Below, piece by piece: positions 8,549 through 18,452 of a stretch of DNA of 47,868 nucleotides. Positions within the stretch are counted from its first letter, which is position 1, and each line of letters starts with the position of its first letter. The position numbers and the translations under genes were made by a program. Under the pieces are notes generated by a model. The model saw only the letters and a program-made list of their open reading frames with translations. It did not search any database and was not told the DNA's origin. This stretch comes from Peptococcaceae bacterium BICA1-7 (GTDB taxonomy: Bacteria; Bacillota; Desulfotomaculia; Desulfotomaculales; Desulfocucumaceae), in NCBI GenBank assembly GCA_000802095.1, contig JUEB01000012.1, positions 1 to 47,868 on the forward strand. Reading direction: 5' to 3'.

Positions 8549-10831
8549 TCAGGATACAGTTCCGGCTATAGAAAACTTTTTGGCCAGGTCATTCATTTTG
8601 CCGGACAACTGCTCAACGCTGTGCACAATACGGCTAACTTCCTGGGTGGTGGCGCTGTTTTCCTGGGCCACTGCGGACACATTCTGCACCCCCCCGGCTA
8701 TCTGCCCAACCACTTCAGGAATCTCCCGCACATTTTGCAGGAAATCAGTTATATGGCCGAGGTTCCTGGTCATATCGACTTTCAGGGAGGTAATCCTTTC
8801 TGTCTCTTCCTGTACTATTTCATACTCTTCTTTAATTACAGACACCGCCTGCCTGGAACTGTCGGCAATATCATTAACCAGAGCGGCTATTTCCCTGGCT
8901 GCTGAGGATGACTGTTCAGCCAGCGCTCCTACTTCCTCGGCCACTATGGCAAAGCCCCGGCCAGCATCTCCGGCTTTTATTGCTTTTACAGCCGCATTAA
9001 GGGAGAGAAGGTTTGTCCTCTGGGCTATGCCGGTGATCAGTTCCAGGGACTTAACCATTTCTTCGGACTGCTGGTTAAGCTGACCGATTATCTCCACTGA
9101 AAGTTTGCTCTGCCGCGCTATGGCCTGTACCTGTCCGCTGACCACTTCCAGGTTGCCGCTGCCCTCCGCCAGTATGCCGGACACCCTGTCTATATCCTCA
9201 TTAATACTGTCAACCTGGCCGCATATATTCTGGGCGCTGGCGGCCACCTCGGTTATTGAGCTGGCGGTTTCTTCAGCCCCGGCCAGGGTTTGTTCGGCGA
9301 ATCCCCTAAGATCTGCCAGCGTTTTACTAAGACTGCTGCCGGCCTTGTCCAGCTGACTGGTCAAATCGGTTATTATGCCTGTAAAAGAATTCTCCAGATC
9401 GGCCACCGTGCTAAGCGTTTGTGCGGACCCGGCTCCACTCTGCAGGGCTACCTTCTCCAGATGGTGCATGACTTTTTTCATGGGCCCCACTATCTGGCGG
9501 TATTTACCCATGCTTAAAAAGAATCCCCCTATACCAGTAAAGGCCGAGGAGCTAAGCAGGCACACCAGCATGCTCTCATTGGGGGCGCCTACCCTTCCCA
9601 ACAGGAAAGCTGCGTAACCCACCCCTCCAAATACAGGAAAAGAAGTCACCACAGTATCAATTAGATACCTCTTCAGTGTTTTAAACTTCTTACGTCCGCT
9701 GACGCCACTTACCTCTATATCAATTTTAAATCTAGCCGACAGTGTGCTGAGCTGGCTGACCATATTCCCCACGCTGTCAAGAGCCTTGTCCAGCTCACCG
9801 GAGGTAGAGCCGGTCTGCTGGGCAACGGCTGCTATGTTCTGCACCGATCCGGTTATTTGACCGACCATCTCGGGTATTTCCCTTACGCAGCTGAGAAACT
9901 CCTCTATAATGGTCAGACTGCTGATCATACTTTTTTGAAGAGCTTCTATTTTCTCTGTTTCATCCTTTACTATCAGCCGCTCTTCAGTGACAACCCCCCT
10001 GGCCTGCTGTGAGCTGTCTTTTATGCTGTTTGCCAGCACTCCTATTTCCCTGACCACCTTTGAAGACTGGTCGGCCAGCTTTCTCACCTCACCGGCCACC
10101 ACCAAAAAGTCCTTTTCAGAATCTCCGGCCTTGGCAGCCTCGATGGACGCGTTGAGGGAAAGCAGGTTAATCCTCTGGGCTATTCCTTCAATAGCTTCCA
10201 TTGATCTTATTATAGCCTCGGCATGTCTGTTGAGCTTTTCAATTATCTCAACTGACATATTGTTCTGGCGGGCAATAGTATGAACATGGTCGCTGATTAC
10301 CTGAAGGTCACGGCTGCTGTCCGAAAGGGAGCCGGCTACTTGATCAGCCTGCAGGTTTATGCTTTCCAGCCTTCCTGATATGTCCACCGCACTGGCAGCC
10401 ACCTGGGCTATGGCCCCGGCAGTTTCCGAAGACCCAATGGAGGTCTGTGCAGCACAACTCCTCAGATCCGACACGCTGCCGGTAAGTTTTGACGCGGCCT
10501 CATCCAACTGCCCGGATAATTCTTTAAGTATTGTAAGAAATGTCTCCTCCAGATCGGCTACGGAATTGATGTTTCCTTTAAGGGCTGTGCCGCTCTGCTG
10601 GGCTATATCCTCCAGGTGAGCCATAGCTCTTTTCATCGGGGCAATGAACCTTTTATAATTGGAATAACTCACCAGGGCTCCGGCCAGTATGCCCATCCCA
10701 CCGGCAAACAGAAACGACGGGAGAGGTTTTCCCAGGACGTACATTATATACCCGGTAAAAACTCCTATGGGCAGGGCAATAAAAAAAGTCCTCAGGGAAT
10801 AGCGCAATTGTGTGAGCTTTTTTATATCCAT
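8549..10831 (-). CDS. Double methyl-accepting chemotaxis-like membrane protein (internal duplication), first copy
   Basis: A 760 aa protein made of two similar halves in one chain. Each half has a hydrophobic hairpin (about residues 15-55 and 390-440), a linker, and an MCP cytoplasmic signalling domain. The conserved tip regions are [18 protein letters not shown] (first half) and [20 protein letters not shown] (second half). No extracellular sensor domain separates the membrane segments. Normal MCPs have one signalling domain and often a periplasmic sensor, so this layout is unusual. The start has AGGAGG 5 nt upstream. It is adjacent to a second protein of the same design (10950-13205). It probably signals to CheA or a related kinase, perhaps sensing membrane state, but no che genes are in the window. 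Confidence 0.85.
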   Translation of the reverse strand: MDIKKLTQLRYSLRTFFIALPIGVFTGYIMYVLGKPLPSFLFAGGMGILAGALVSYSNYKRFIAPMKRAMAHLEDIAQQSGTALKGNINSVADLEETFLTILKELSGQLDEAASKLTGSVSDLRSCAAQTSIGSSETAGAIAQVAASAVDISGRLESINLQADQVAGSLSDSSRDLQVISDHVHTIARQNNMSVEIIEKLNRHAEAIIRSMEAIEGIAQRINLLSLNASIEAAKAGDSEKDFLVVAGEVRKLADQSSKVVREIGVLANSIKDSSQQARGVVTEERLIVKDETEKIEALQKSMISSLTIIEEFLSCVREIPEMVGQITGSVQNIAAVAQQTGSTSGELDKALDSVGNMVSQLSTLSARFKIDIEVSGVSGRKKFKTLKRYLIDTVVTSFPVFGGVGYAAFLLGRVGAPNESMLVCLLSSSAFTGIGGFFLSMGKYRQIVGPMKKVMHHLEKVALQSGAGSAQTLSTVADLENSFTGIITDLTSQLDKAGSSLSKTLADLRGFAEQTLAGAEETASSITEVAASAQNICGQVDSINEDIDRVSGILAEGSGNLEVVSGQVQAIARQSKLSVEIIGQLNQQSEEMVKSLELITGIAQRTNLLSLNAAVKAIKAGDAGRGFAIVAEEVGALAEQSSSAAREIAALVNDIADSSRQAVSVIKEEYEIVQEETERITSLKVDMTRNLGHITDFLQNVREIPEVVGQIAGGVQNVSAVAQENSATTQEVSRIVHSVEQLSGKMNDLAKKFSIAGTVS

Positions 10832-10949
10832 AAAAGCCTCCTGATAATATTATAATCATTAAATATTTTAACACCTATACAATATATCATTTAACTAATT
10901 ATTTATGCAATATTTTTGTATCTCTATGCAGCTTTTGTAAGTGGTTCAC

Positions 10950-13205
10950 CTAATCTATAGCAAACCTTCGGGCCATTCTGTTAAGATCGCCCACAAGTTC
11001 TTCCACATTGTATACAACCCTATTGACTTCCTGGGTTGTAGCGCTATGTTCCTGGGCTACCGCTGCTATATTATCCACTGCCCCGGCCATCTGGTGGATG
11101 GTCTCGGGAATCTCGGACACCCTGGACAGAAAACCTTCAATTAAGCTTAGATTTTGACCCATGTTTTCCTTAAGTCCGGCTATCTTTTCGGTTCCCTCTT
11201 CCACTATCCTGTGTTCTTGGTTTATAATTTCCACTGCTTTTTTGGAACTGCCGGCAATATCATCGACAATAACTCCTATTTCCCTGGCAGCAGCAGCAGA
11301 CTGGTCGGCCAGGCTGCCCACTTCCTCGGCCACCACCGCAAAACCCCTTCCGGCGTCACCGGCTTTGGCCGCCTTAACCGCAGCATTTAAAGAAAGAAGG
11401 TTGGTTCGACCGGCAATGCCGGCAATCATCTCCAGTGCCCTGACAATTTCATCAGACTGGTTATTCAGCTTTTCTATTATCTCCACGGCCATACTACTCT
11501 GCCCGGCAATGTCCTGTATGCTGTCATTCACCTTAACCAGCTGCCGGCTGCCTCCTGAAAGCACCCCGGCTATGCCGCCGGCCTTTTTGTTTATACTGCT
11601 TACACGGGCGGCTATGTCCTGGGAGTCTGCGGACACCTGAGTAATGGTACCGGCGGTTTCCTCGGCGCCAGCCAGAGTCTGCTCGGCATGTCCCCGCAGG
11701 TCAGCCACTGTTTCGCCCAGTTTTTGGCCGGTTATTGCCAATTGTTTGGCCAGGTCGTCCAATACCAGCTTAAAGGTATCTCCCAGGCTCTCAGATCCCG
11801 TTTTTCCGCTGCCGCCTGACCCGCTTATACTGGCCACCCGGTCCAGGTGAAGCATTACTTTTTTAAGAGGGCCCACCACCATCCTGTAATTCCTTATACT
11901 GAGGCCGGTACCTATAGTCATTCCCATCAGTCCTGACGAAATACCCGCCAGGTGTATGTTTCCGGTCTGATAGGCCAGGTACCCCAAAAGTCCGTAAAAA
12001 GGAGCTCCTATTAAAACTGTGCTTAATATGTACCGGCCTTTGGCAATTTTTCTTATATTCACATCTTTTTTCCCGGATTCCCTTATATCAAATTTGAGGT
12101 CAAATTTTTCAGACATGGCTTTTAAGTGTGCCATCATTTTTTCCACATTGCCCAGGGATACTGACATTTCTCCGGACCTGGAGCTGGTTTCCTGGGCCAC
12201 TCCGGCTATATTCCCAACAGACGCCGCAATATGACCCAGCGTATCAGGAATTTGGCTCATTTGATCCAGAAATTCCTCCACCCTGGACAGGCATTCAGAC
12301 ATAACCTTTTTAAGAGCCTCCACCTGTTCAGTGCCGCTTAGCACTATTGCTTTTTCTTTATTTATAATTAATACCGCCTTGTGTGAGCTTTCCATTATTC
12401 TGCTCATTACCTGTTCTATTTCATGAACCGCGCCGGCGGACTGTTCAACCAGCTTTCGCATCTCCACCGCCACCACGCCAAATTCCCTCTCAGCCTCTCC
12501 GGCCTTGGCAGCCTCTATAGATGCGTTTAGGGACAGCAAATTAGTCCGGTGCACTATACCTGTGATTAAATCAACGGCCTTGACAATTCCCTCAAAGTGC
12601 CGGGTGAGCTTATCCACTATCTCAACCGACATTTGGTTATGCCGGGCAATAACCTCCATCTGACCACTAATCACCAGAAAGTCCCTGTGGCAGTCCGCCA
12701 TGGAGGTAGCCATCTGGCCGGCGTCACGGTAAAAGGTTTCCACCTTGGAGAAAATATCATCGGTACTGGCAGCCACCTGGGCAATGGCCCCGGCTGTTTC
12801 CGAAGCTCCGATGGATGTCTGGGAGGAAAACTCCTTTAATTCCAATACACCCTCTTTTAGTTTTCCCGAAGCCTTTTTCAGTTGCTGGGCCAGTTCCTGC
12901 ACTATACTGATAAAAAGCTTCTCCAGTCCGGAAATAGTCTGCACATTACCGGCCTGCCCGGTTCCGCTTTTGATAGCCATGTCTTCCACTACTTCCATGG
13001 CCTTTTGGGAAGGTGTCAAAAAGCGGCGGTAATTGGCCGAGGTAACCGCCATCACGGTGAAGGCCCCGCATACAGTGGCCAGAACGGTCATCCATAGCCC
13101 GCTGTCCAGCAGAAAGAGCAGATACCCCAGAATGGTGCTGGTAGGAAGGCTAACCATGGCTGTCCTCAGAAGGTACCTGGCAAAGGAATACCTTAAAATA
13201 TCCAT
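10950..13205 (-). CDS. Double methyl-accepting chemotaxis-like membrane protein (internal duplication), second copy
   Basis: A 751 aa paralogue of the neighbouring gene with the same two-fold design: membrane hairpins near residues 10-55 and 400-440, each followed by an MCP signalling domain with tips [20 protein letters not shown] and [20 protein letters not shown]. The second-half tip keeps the [15 protein letters not shown] consensus better than the first half ([12 protein letters not shown]), so the first halves may be diverging. The gene pair has arisen by gene duplication after the internal duplication, or by parallel fusion. It is separated from the first copy by ~120 bp of AT-rich DNA, so it may be separately transcribed. 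Confidence 0.85.
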   Translation of the reverse strand: MDILRYSFARYLLRTAMVSLPTSTILGYLLFLLDSGLWMTVLATVCGAFTVMAVTSANYRRFLTPSQKAMEVVEDMAIKSGTGQAGNVQTISGLEKLFISIVQELAQQLKKASGKLKEGVLELKEFSSQTSIGASETAGAIAQVAASTDDIFSKVETFYRDAGQMATSMADCHRDFLVISGQMEVIARHNQMSVEIVDKLTRHFEGIVKAVDLITGIVHRTNLLSLNASIEAAKAGEAEREFGVVAVEMRKLVEQSAGAVHEIEQVMSRIMESSHKAVLIINKEKAIVLSGTEQVEALKKVMSECLSRVEEFLDQMSQIPDTLGHIAASVGNIAGVAQETSSRSGEMSVSLGNVEKMMAHLKAMSEKFDLKFDIRESGKKDVNIRKIAKGRYILSTVLIGAPFYGLLGYLAYQTGNIHLAGISSGLMGMTIGTGLSIRNYRMVVGPLKKVMLHLDRVASISGSGGSGKTGSESLGDTFKLVLDDLAKQLAITGQKLGETVADLRGHAEQTLAGAEETAGTITQVSADSQDIAARVSSINKKAGGIAGVLSGGSRQLVKVNDSIQDIAGQSSMAVEIIEKLNNQSDEIVRALEMIAGIAGRTNLLSLNAAVKAAKAGDAGRGFAVVAEEVGSLADQSAAAAREIGVIVDDIAGSSKKAVEIINQEHRIVEEGTEKIAGLKENMGQNLSLIEGFLSRVSEIPETIHQMAGAVDNIAAVAQEHSATTQEVNRVVYNVEELVGDLNRMARRFAID

Positions 13206-13377
13206 ATATAAAAATTACCCCCCCATAAACTTATATGAGCCCTTTTTATAAAAACATTGTATTTTACTTGTTGATCTAAATTAACTTAAAATACAAAAAG
13301 TTGCAAGTAGTTTTTGAATATTCATTCATTATCCGGGGGTAATTGCCAATACTCCAATGTGCAAGGGCTATCCGGTC

Positions 13378-13400
13378 AAAAAAAACAGCCCCTCAGGGCT
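13378..13400 (-). terminator. Terminator of the nadABC operon
   Basis: On the minus strand AGCCC-TGA-GGGGCT is followed by G and eight T residues. It lies 20 nt after the nadC stop codon. Confidence 0.8.
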
Positions 13401-13419
13401 TTTAAGTTATATATAGGCT

Positions 13420-14286
13420 TTATAGAATAACACCGGCAATGGGTTTCATTTCACCTACATCAAGGCTAATATCAAGAGACCTGGCCGAGTGGGTGATACC
13501 ACCTACTGAAATAAGGTTAACACCCGTCCGCGCAATAGACAGTATAGTTCCTTCATGCACCTGTCCCGAGGCTTCCAGCAATACCCTGCCACCGGCTATG
13601 GACACAGCCTCTTTAATTGCTTCCAGGTCCATATTGTCCAGCATTACTATATCCGCCCCGGCCCGTATGGCCTCCTCCAGGCCCTCCAGGCTTTCCACCT
13701 CCACCTCTATTCCCATAATGTGCGGAGCCCTGGATTTGGCCCTGGAAATAGCCTCGGTGATGCTTCCGGCCACCTTTATGTGGTTGTCCTTTATGAGAAT
13801 GGCGTCGTACAGGCCAAATCTGTGATTATAGCCCCCGCCGACTCTTACTGCGTATTTTTCCAACAGCCTTAAGCCCGGTGTGGTTTTTCTGGTATCTGTC
13901 AATTTAGCTTTTTCTCCCGCGATAATGCCGGCCAGGTGCGCCGTGCGGGTGGCTATGCCGGACATCCTCTGGAGAAAATTAAGGGCCACCCTTTCCCCCG
14001 TCAGAATAGCCCTGGCGTCACCTTCCACCCTGGCCAGAAGCTGACCCGCGGTAACCATGTCACCATCCCTCACCCTGGGCTGAAAGGATATTTCAGGGTT
14101 TAGCTGCTTGAACACCTCCCCGGCCACCTCCAGCCCGGCAGCCACACCGGGCTCTTTGGCCCTGATAAAACCTATGGTGACATAATTTTCAGATACTATG
14201 CTGGCAGTGGTTATATCGCCGGTACCCACGTCTTCTCTCAGTGCCCGGCATATTATTTCCTTTACCAGTGAGCGCTCAATACTCAT
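13420..14286 (-). CDS. nadC: Nicotinate-nucleotide pyrophosphorylase (quinolinate phosphoribosyltransferase)
   Basis: Converts quinolinate and PRPP to nicotinate mononucleotide, the third step of de novo NAD synthesis. The 288 aa length is typical. Visible signatures are EDVGTGDITT at the N terminus, ALNFLQRMSGIAT, TRKTTPGLRLLEKYAVRVGG with quinolinate-contacting basic residues, DAILIKDNH, VEVESLEGLEEA and VMLDNM near the C terminus. The ATG has GGAGG about 9 nt upstream. It is the last gene of nadA-nadB-nadC and is followed by a terminator. Confidence 0.97.
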   Translation of the reverse strand: MSIERSLVKEIICRALREDVGTGDITTASIVSENYVTIGFIRAKEPGVAAGLEVAGEVFKQLNPEISFQPRVRDGDMVTAGQLLARVEGDARAILTGERVALNFLQRMSGIATRTAHLAGIIAGEKAKLTDTRKTTPGLRLLEKYAVRVGGGYNHRFGLYDAILIKDNHIKVAGSITEAISRAKSRAPHIMGIEVEVESLEGLEEAIRAGADIVMLDNMDLEAIKEAVSIAGGRVLLEASGQVHEGTILSIARTGVNLISVGGITHSARSLDISLDVGEMKPIAGVIL

Positions 14287-14311
14287 TATACAAAACCTCC
14301 GGAGCGGGCAT

Positions 14312-15892
14312 TTATTTTCTCAGTATTAGATGTTTGAGCCAGCTGTCCCCGGACTCCGGGCAATCCAGCCGGTAGTGGCCCCCCCTGCTCTCTGTCCTCA
14401 TAAGGGCCGATTCAGCTATCAGGCTGCCCACTTCCAGCATGTTTCTCACTTCCATATCGGATGGGGAAGCAGCTTCCTTTTTATTTATATAGTAGTATTT
14501 ATTGAAAAATTCTATGGCCTTTTTAAGACCCTCGCCGGTACGCACCGGACCCACGTACTGGTTCATTACCATTCTAAGCTCTGTACGGATTTTATTATAT
14601 CCCACCAGCCCGCTGTCCAGACAGTCGCAGGAGAATTCAATGGTCTTTTTTGGTTGTCCTATTTTATATTTTTTCACACATTCCACAATCCTGTGGCCAA
14701 AAACCAGCCCGTCAAGCAGTGAATTACTGGCCAGGCGATTGGCTCCATGGACCCCCAGGCAGGCGGACTCACCGCAGGCATAAAGCCCCCGGATACTGGT
14801 TTCCCCGTTAAGATTGGTCTTTACCCCTCCCATCATATAATGGGCTGCCGGGGCCACCGGCACCGGGTCCCGGGTTATGTCCAGACCGTATTTGGCGCAG
14901 GTTTTTAATATATTGGGAAACCTCTCCCTGACCAGGTCGGGTGACATGTGGGACAGGTCCAGAAATACTTTTTCAGAGGCTGTGCTGGCCATTTCCGAAA
15001 GTATAGCCCGCACCACCACATTTCTGGGAGCAAGCTCGGCAAGCTCGTGACACCGGGTCATAAAGCGTTCGCCATAGCGATTGCGCAGGTATGCCCCCTC
15101 TCCACGGACTGCCTCGGATATAAGAAATCTGGGAGCTCCGGGAAGGCTCAGCACGGTGGGGTGAAACTGTATAAACTCCATGTCCATAACCTCGGCCCCT
15201 GCCCGGTAAGCTATGGCAATGCCGTCTCCGGTGGCAACCTCCGGGTTGGTATTGTGCTCGTAAAGCATGCCCAGCCCGCCGGTGGCCAGAATTACCCCGG
15301 CCCCCCGGTATACATGGAGCCCCTCGGTGTTGCGGTCATAGACCAGTATGCCGTAACAGGTATTATCATGGACCATAAGATCTACCGCCTGGTGGTTTTC
15401 CAGCACCAGGACATTTTTGTCCTCCCTGATACGGCTGGCCAGGGCCCTTTGTATCTCAGCCCCGGTGGCGTCTCCGCTGGCATGCAGTATTCGCCGCCTG
15501 CTGTGGGCGCCTTCCTTTGTAAGGGCCAGCTTTCCGCCCTCCAGATCAAACCTGGCCCCTATCTCTATCAATTCCCTTACTCTTTGGGGCCCCTCATTGA
15601 CAAGTATTTTGACGGCACTTTCATCGCAAAGGCCTGCCCCTGCCATAAGGGTGTCCACATAATGCAGGTCAGGGGAATCAGATGTCCCCAGGGCGGCGGC
15701 AATCCCTCCCTGAGCCTTGTCTGTATTGCTGTTGTCCACGGCCTGCTTGGTTATGACCACAACCTTTTTACCAATCCTGCTGGCCATATAGGCAGTATAC
15801 AACCCGGCTATGCCGCTACCTATGATCACATAGTCCCAGTATTCCTGGGGCAGCTGCCGGGTATCAAAATTAACCAGATAATCAGGTTTCAA
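14312..15892 (-). CDS. nadB: L-aspartate oxidase
   Basis: FAD-dependent oxidation of L-aspartate to iminoaspartate, the substrate of NadA. The ~526 aa product has the dinucleotide-binding motif YVIIGSGIAGLYTAYMA near the N terminus, the SQGGIAAA-type loop here as KAQGGIAAALG, the active-site region MEFIQFHPT, and HYMMGGVKTN plus GESACLGVHGANRLASNSLLD. Length and order fit NadB rather than succinate dehydrogenase flavoprotein. The preferred start is a TTG at 15892 with GGAAGGAG 8 nt upstream; a GTG at 15922 adds 10 residues but has a weaker site. It lies 40 nt after nadA. Confidence 0.95.
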   Translation of the reverse strand: MKPDYLVNFDTRQLPQEYWDYVIIGSGIAGLYTAYMASRIGKKVVVITKQAVDNSNTDKAQGGIAAALGTSDSPDLHYVDTLMAGAGLCDESAVKILVNEGPQRVRELIEIGARFDLEGGKLALTKEGAHSRRRILHASGDATGAEIQRALASRIREDKNVLVLENHQAVDLMVHDNTCYGILVYDRNTEGLHVYRGAGVILATGGLGMLYEHNTNPEVATGDGIAIAYRAGAEVMDMEFIQFHPTVLSLPGAPRFLISEAVRGEGAYLRNRYGERFMTRCHELAELAPRNVVVRAILSEMASTASEKVFLDLSHMSPDLVRERFPNILKTCAKYGLDITRDPVPVAPAAHYMMGGVKTNLNGETSIRGLYACGESACLGVHGANRLASNSLLDGLVFGHRIVECVKKYKIGQPKKTIEFSCDCLDSGLVGYNKIRTELRMVMNQYVGPVRTGEGLKKAIEFFNKYYYINKKEAASPSDMEVRNMLEVGSLIAESALMRTESRGGHYRLDCPESGDSWLKHLILRK

Positions 15893-15931
15893 GAAGAAGA
15901 CTCCTTCCCGGGGACATACCACCGGCCTGTC

Positions 15932-16849
15932 CTATTTTACAGCAAGCATACGCTCAAGGCTTTTAAGCGCCTTCACCCGAATATCCTCGGGGACTGTCAC
16001 CCTTGGCTCCAGGCTGACCAGCGCCTGGTGTACCTTGTCCAGGGTGGTCGCCTTCATATTGGGACAGACCAGCCTGTTTGAGGCAGGATAAAACTTCTTG
16101 CCAGGATTTCTTTTTTCAAACTGGTGCAGTATGCCCAGTTCCGTGCAGATTATAAATTCCCTCTCACCGCTCTCCCCGGCGAATTTAATCATCCCCGCTG
16201 TACTGGCCACCACGTCGGCCATGTCCACCACATCGGGGCGGCATTCCGGGTGAGCCATTATGACAGCCTGAGGATACTCTTCCCTGGCCTTAAGCACGTC
16301 GGTTCGGATCAGCTTGTCATGGGTGTTGCAGAAGCCCTGCCACGCCGTGAGGTTTTTCCTCCCGGTCTTTTGGGCCACATAATGGCCCAGGTTTTTATCC
16401 GGTATAAAAAGTATGGGCCGGTCCGGGGGAATGGACTCCACCACCCTGACAGCGTTGGCCGATGTGCAGGCAATATCGCTTTCAGCCTTTACCTCGGCGC
16501 TGGTATTAACATAGCATACTACCACCGCCCCGGGCATCTGCTCTTTTCTGGCCCTCAGCGAATCGGCGTCCACCATGTCCGCCATGGGGCAGCCGGCATT
16601 TTTTTCGGGAAGCAGGACGATCTTTTCCGGTGAAAGTATGGCAGCGCTTTCCGCCATAAAGTGAACACCGCAGAAAACAATAACTTCGGCGTCTGTCTCA
16701 GCTGCCCTTCTGGATAATTCCAGGGAATCTCCAACGAAATCAGCTATCTCCTGTATCTCGGGCCTCTCGTAGACATGACTTAATATTATGGCCTTTTTTT
16801 GTTCCCTGAGCAGGTTTATTTCTTCGGACAGCCTTTTAATTTTATCCAT
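15932..16849 (-). CDS. nadA: Quinolinate synthase
   Basis: [4Fe-4S] enzyme that condenses iminoaspartate with dihydroxyacetone phosphate to give quinolinate. The ~305 aa product shows the NadA pattern: AIILSHVYERPEIQEIADFVGDS-type N terminus, FCGVHFMAESAAIL, the cysteine in KNAGCPMADM, YVNTSAEVKA, CTSANAV, the second conserved region HPECRPDV and a C-terminal cysteine in LVCPNMKATTL; these supply the three cluster ligands. A longer frame reaches 16921, but a promoter (16911-16940) overlaps that ATG, so the start at 16849 (GGAG ~14 nt upstream) is more likely. First gene of nadABC. Confidence 0.93.
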   Translation of the reverse strand: MDKIKRLSEEINLLREQKKAIILSHVYERPEIQEIADFVGDSLELSRRAAETDAEVIVFCGVHFMAESAAILSPEKIVLLPEKNAGCPMADMVDADSLRARKEQMPGAVVVCYVNTSAEVKAESDIACTSANAVRVVESIPPDRPILFIPDKNLGHYVAQKTGRKNLTAWQGFCNTHDKLIRTDVLKAREEYPQAVIMAHPECRPDVVDMADVVASTAGMIKFAGESGEREFIICTELGILHQFEKRNPGKKFYPASNRLVCPNMKATTLDKVHQALVSLEPRVTVPEDIRVKALKSLERMLAVK

Positions 16850-16910
16850 TTCAGTGTCTGCTGCTCCTTTTAGGGGCTGATTTTTTTCATCCGTATAAAA
16901 CCATGAAAAT

Positions 16911-16940
16911 ATTCTAACCATTCCTGTCTTTCCGTGTCAA
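16911..16940 (-). promoter_or_regulatory. Promoter of nadABC
   Basis: The minus strand reads TTGACA (16935-16940), 18 nt, TAGAAT (16911-16916). It lies between panD and nadA and would start transcription near 16904, inside the longest nadA frame, supporting the shorter nadA start. Confidence 0.7.
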
Positions 16941-16956
16941 GCCAAAGGTTGACCAG

Positions 16957-17340
16957 TCAGTCGATATCTCCGTGATTTTCCACCCTTCTGAGGTCGGTAA
17001 TCCGGTTGGACCCATCCACCATTACCACGGTGGGGCGGTGTTCAAGGGCCTCTTCCCTGGTCATGGAGGCATACGAAATAATTATAACTGTATCCCCGGG
17101 CTGAACCAGGCGGGCTGCCGCCCCGTTCAGACAGATCACCCCGGACCCCGGAGGTCCCGGTATAACATAGGTCTCAAACCTGGAGCCATTGTTATTGTTG
17201 ACAATCTGAACCTTTTCATGGGGCAGTATATCGGCCGCCTTCATAAGATCCCGGTCAATGGTGATGCTGCCCATATAGTTAAGATTGGCCTCGGTTACAA
17301 GGGCCCGGTGTATTTTTGACTTGAACATTGTCAGAAACAT
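16957..17340 (-). CDS. panD: Aspartate 1-decarboxylase (precursor)
   Basis: Pyruvoyl enzyme that makes beta-alanine from aspartate for pantothenate. The 127 aa length is normal. The self-cleavage site Gly-Ser is visible in NYMGSITID (around residues 22-30), where the serine becomes the pyruvoyl group, and the C-terminal part has [22 protein letters not shown]. The start at 17340 has GGGGGAA 8 nt upstream and is 3 nt after the panC stop; an ATG 4 codons downstream is possible. It is the last gene of the pan cluster. Confidence 0.96.
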   Translation of the reverse strand: MFLTMFKSKIHRALVTEANLNYMGSITIDRDLMKAADILPHEKVQIVNNNNGSRFETYVIPGPPGSGVICLNGAAARLVQPGDTVIIISYASMTREEALEHRPTVVMVDGSNRITDLRRVENHGDID

Positions 17341-17343
17341 CAG

Positions 17344-18189
17344 TTATTCCCCCAGTATAATGTTGTCTATCAGCCTGGTTTTTCCAAACCTCACCGCCAG
17401 AGCCATCAGCGCAGGGACATCAAGCCATACCATCTCCTCAAGGTCCGGTAGGGACCTCACCTCGACATAGTCTACGCTGGCGCCCTCTACCCCATTTATA
17501 ATGCCGCTTACCATGGCCACCAGCTTTTTAACATCCCTCTCACCAGAGGACACAGCCCCGGCGGCCTCCCTCAGGCTTTTATGCAGTATAGGCGCCGCCA
17601 ATCTCTGATCCGAAGTGAGATACACATTCCGGGAGCTCATGGCCAGGCCGTCGTTCTCCCTGGCGGTGGGCGCAGCTATTATTTCCACCGGTATGTTGAG
17701 GTCCTCCACCATTTTTTTTATCACCAGCACCTGCTGGGCATCCTTCTGCCCGAAATAGGCCCGGTGCGGCTGTACTATATTAAAGAGCTTGGTTACCACT
17801 GTGGCTACCCCCTGGAAGTGCCCCGGCCTGGAGGTTCCACACAGGCAACCGGTAATCCCGCCCACCTCAACAATAGTTCTGTGCCTTCCGGGATACATCT
17901 CCTTATCGGAGGGGTGAAATACTGCATCAACACCACATTCCTCCAGCAGGCGGGAATCCCTCTCCAGGTCCCTGGGGTAAACGCTAAAATCCTCTTTGGG
18001 GCCGAACTGCAGGGGGTTTACAAATATACTCACCACCACCGACCCGCATTCTTTCTGTGCCCTCTTGACCAGGGACAGGTGACCCTCGTGGAGGTAGCCC
18101 ATGGTGGGAACAAACCCCACAGTTTTACCCCCGGCCTTTTCTATTTTTACAAAGTCCCTTATCTCCGCTATGGTTTCAAGAATAAACAC
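17344..18189 (-). CDS. panC: Pantothenate synthetase (pantoate-beta-alanine ligase)
   Basis: Joins pantoate and beta-alanine with ATP. The 281 aa protein has the nucleotidyltransferase HIGH-like motif in FVPTMGYLHEGHLSLVKRA (residues ~26-44), FVNPLQFGPKEDFSVYPRD, PHRAYFGQKDAQQ and the KMSKS-equivalent MSSRNVYL. The GTG start is preceded by AAGGAAGGAA. It is 3 nt from panD, and separated from panB by the 18226-18450 repeat array. Confidence 0.97.
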   Translation of the reverse strand: MFILETIAEIRDFVKIEKAGGKTVGFVPTMGYLHEGHLSLVKRAQKECGSVVVSIFVNPLQFGPKEDFSVYPRDLERDSRLLEECGVDAVFHPSDKEMYPGRHRTIVEVGGITGCLCGTSRPGHFQGVATVVTKLFNIVQPHRAYFGQKDAQQVLVIKKMVEDLNIPVEIIAAPTARENDGLAMSSRNVYLTSDQRLAAPILHKSLREAAGAVSSGERDVKKLVAMVSGIINGVEGASVDYVEVRSLPDLEEMVWLDVPALMALAVRFGKTRLIDNIILGE

Positions 18190-18225
18190 ACGGATTCCTT
18201 CCTTTACTTAGATGTATTAGCCGAA

Positions 18226-18450
18226 GATGTATTTCCGACTGGCCGGAGGGGCCGAAGTTGCATTCCCTGATGGTCGGAGGATCCAGGGGTGCATTTCCGT
18301 TTTGTCGGAGGAGCCGAGATGCATTCCCGGAGGGTCGGAGACCTGGCGGTACTACAATAAACCTCTACTGTCTCCGACAGGGAGGCATTACCCTTGAGCC
18401 CCTCCGACCAATCGGTAATACCCCAGAGCTACTCCGACCGGAGGTACCAC
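18226..18450. repeat. Array of ~30 bp degenerate repeats between panB and panC
   Basis: Four direct units with the core TGCATTCCCG...GTCGGAGG (near 18226, 18259, 18290 and 18320) are followed by three units in the opposite orientation with CTCCGAC...GGTAATACC (18371-18450). The units are imperfect and 30-33 bp apart. The whole array fills the only large gap in the pan cluster and could fold into a large multi-arm RNA or DNA structure. It contains no credible open frame and lacks the uniform spacing of a CRISPR array. Confidence 0.65.
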
Positions 18451-18452
18451 CC

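Noticed and set aside
14948-16081. Long plus-strand frame (377 codons) opposite nadB/nadA
   Set aside because: It is antisense to two clearly conserved enzymes; its length reflects GC-rich codon usage of the genes on the other strand.
18226-18450. CRISPR array between panB and panC
   Set aside because: Units are imperfect, switch orientation and have no constant repeat with unique spacers; no cas genes are near.
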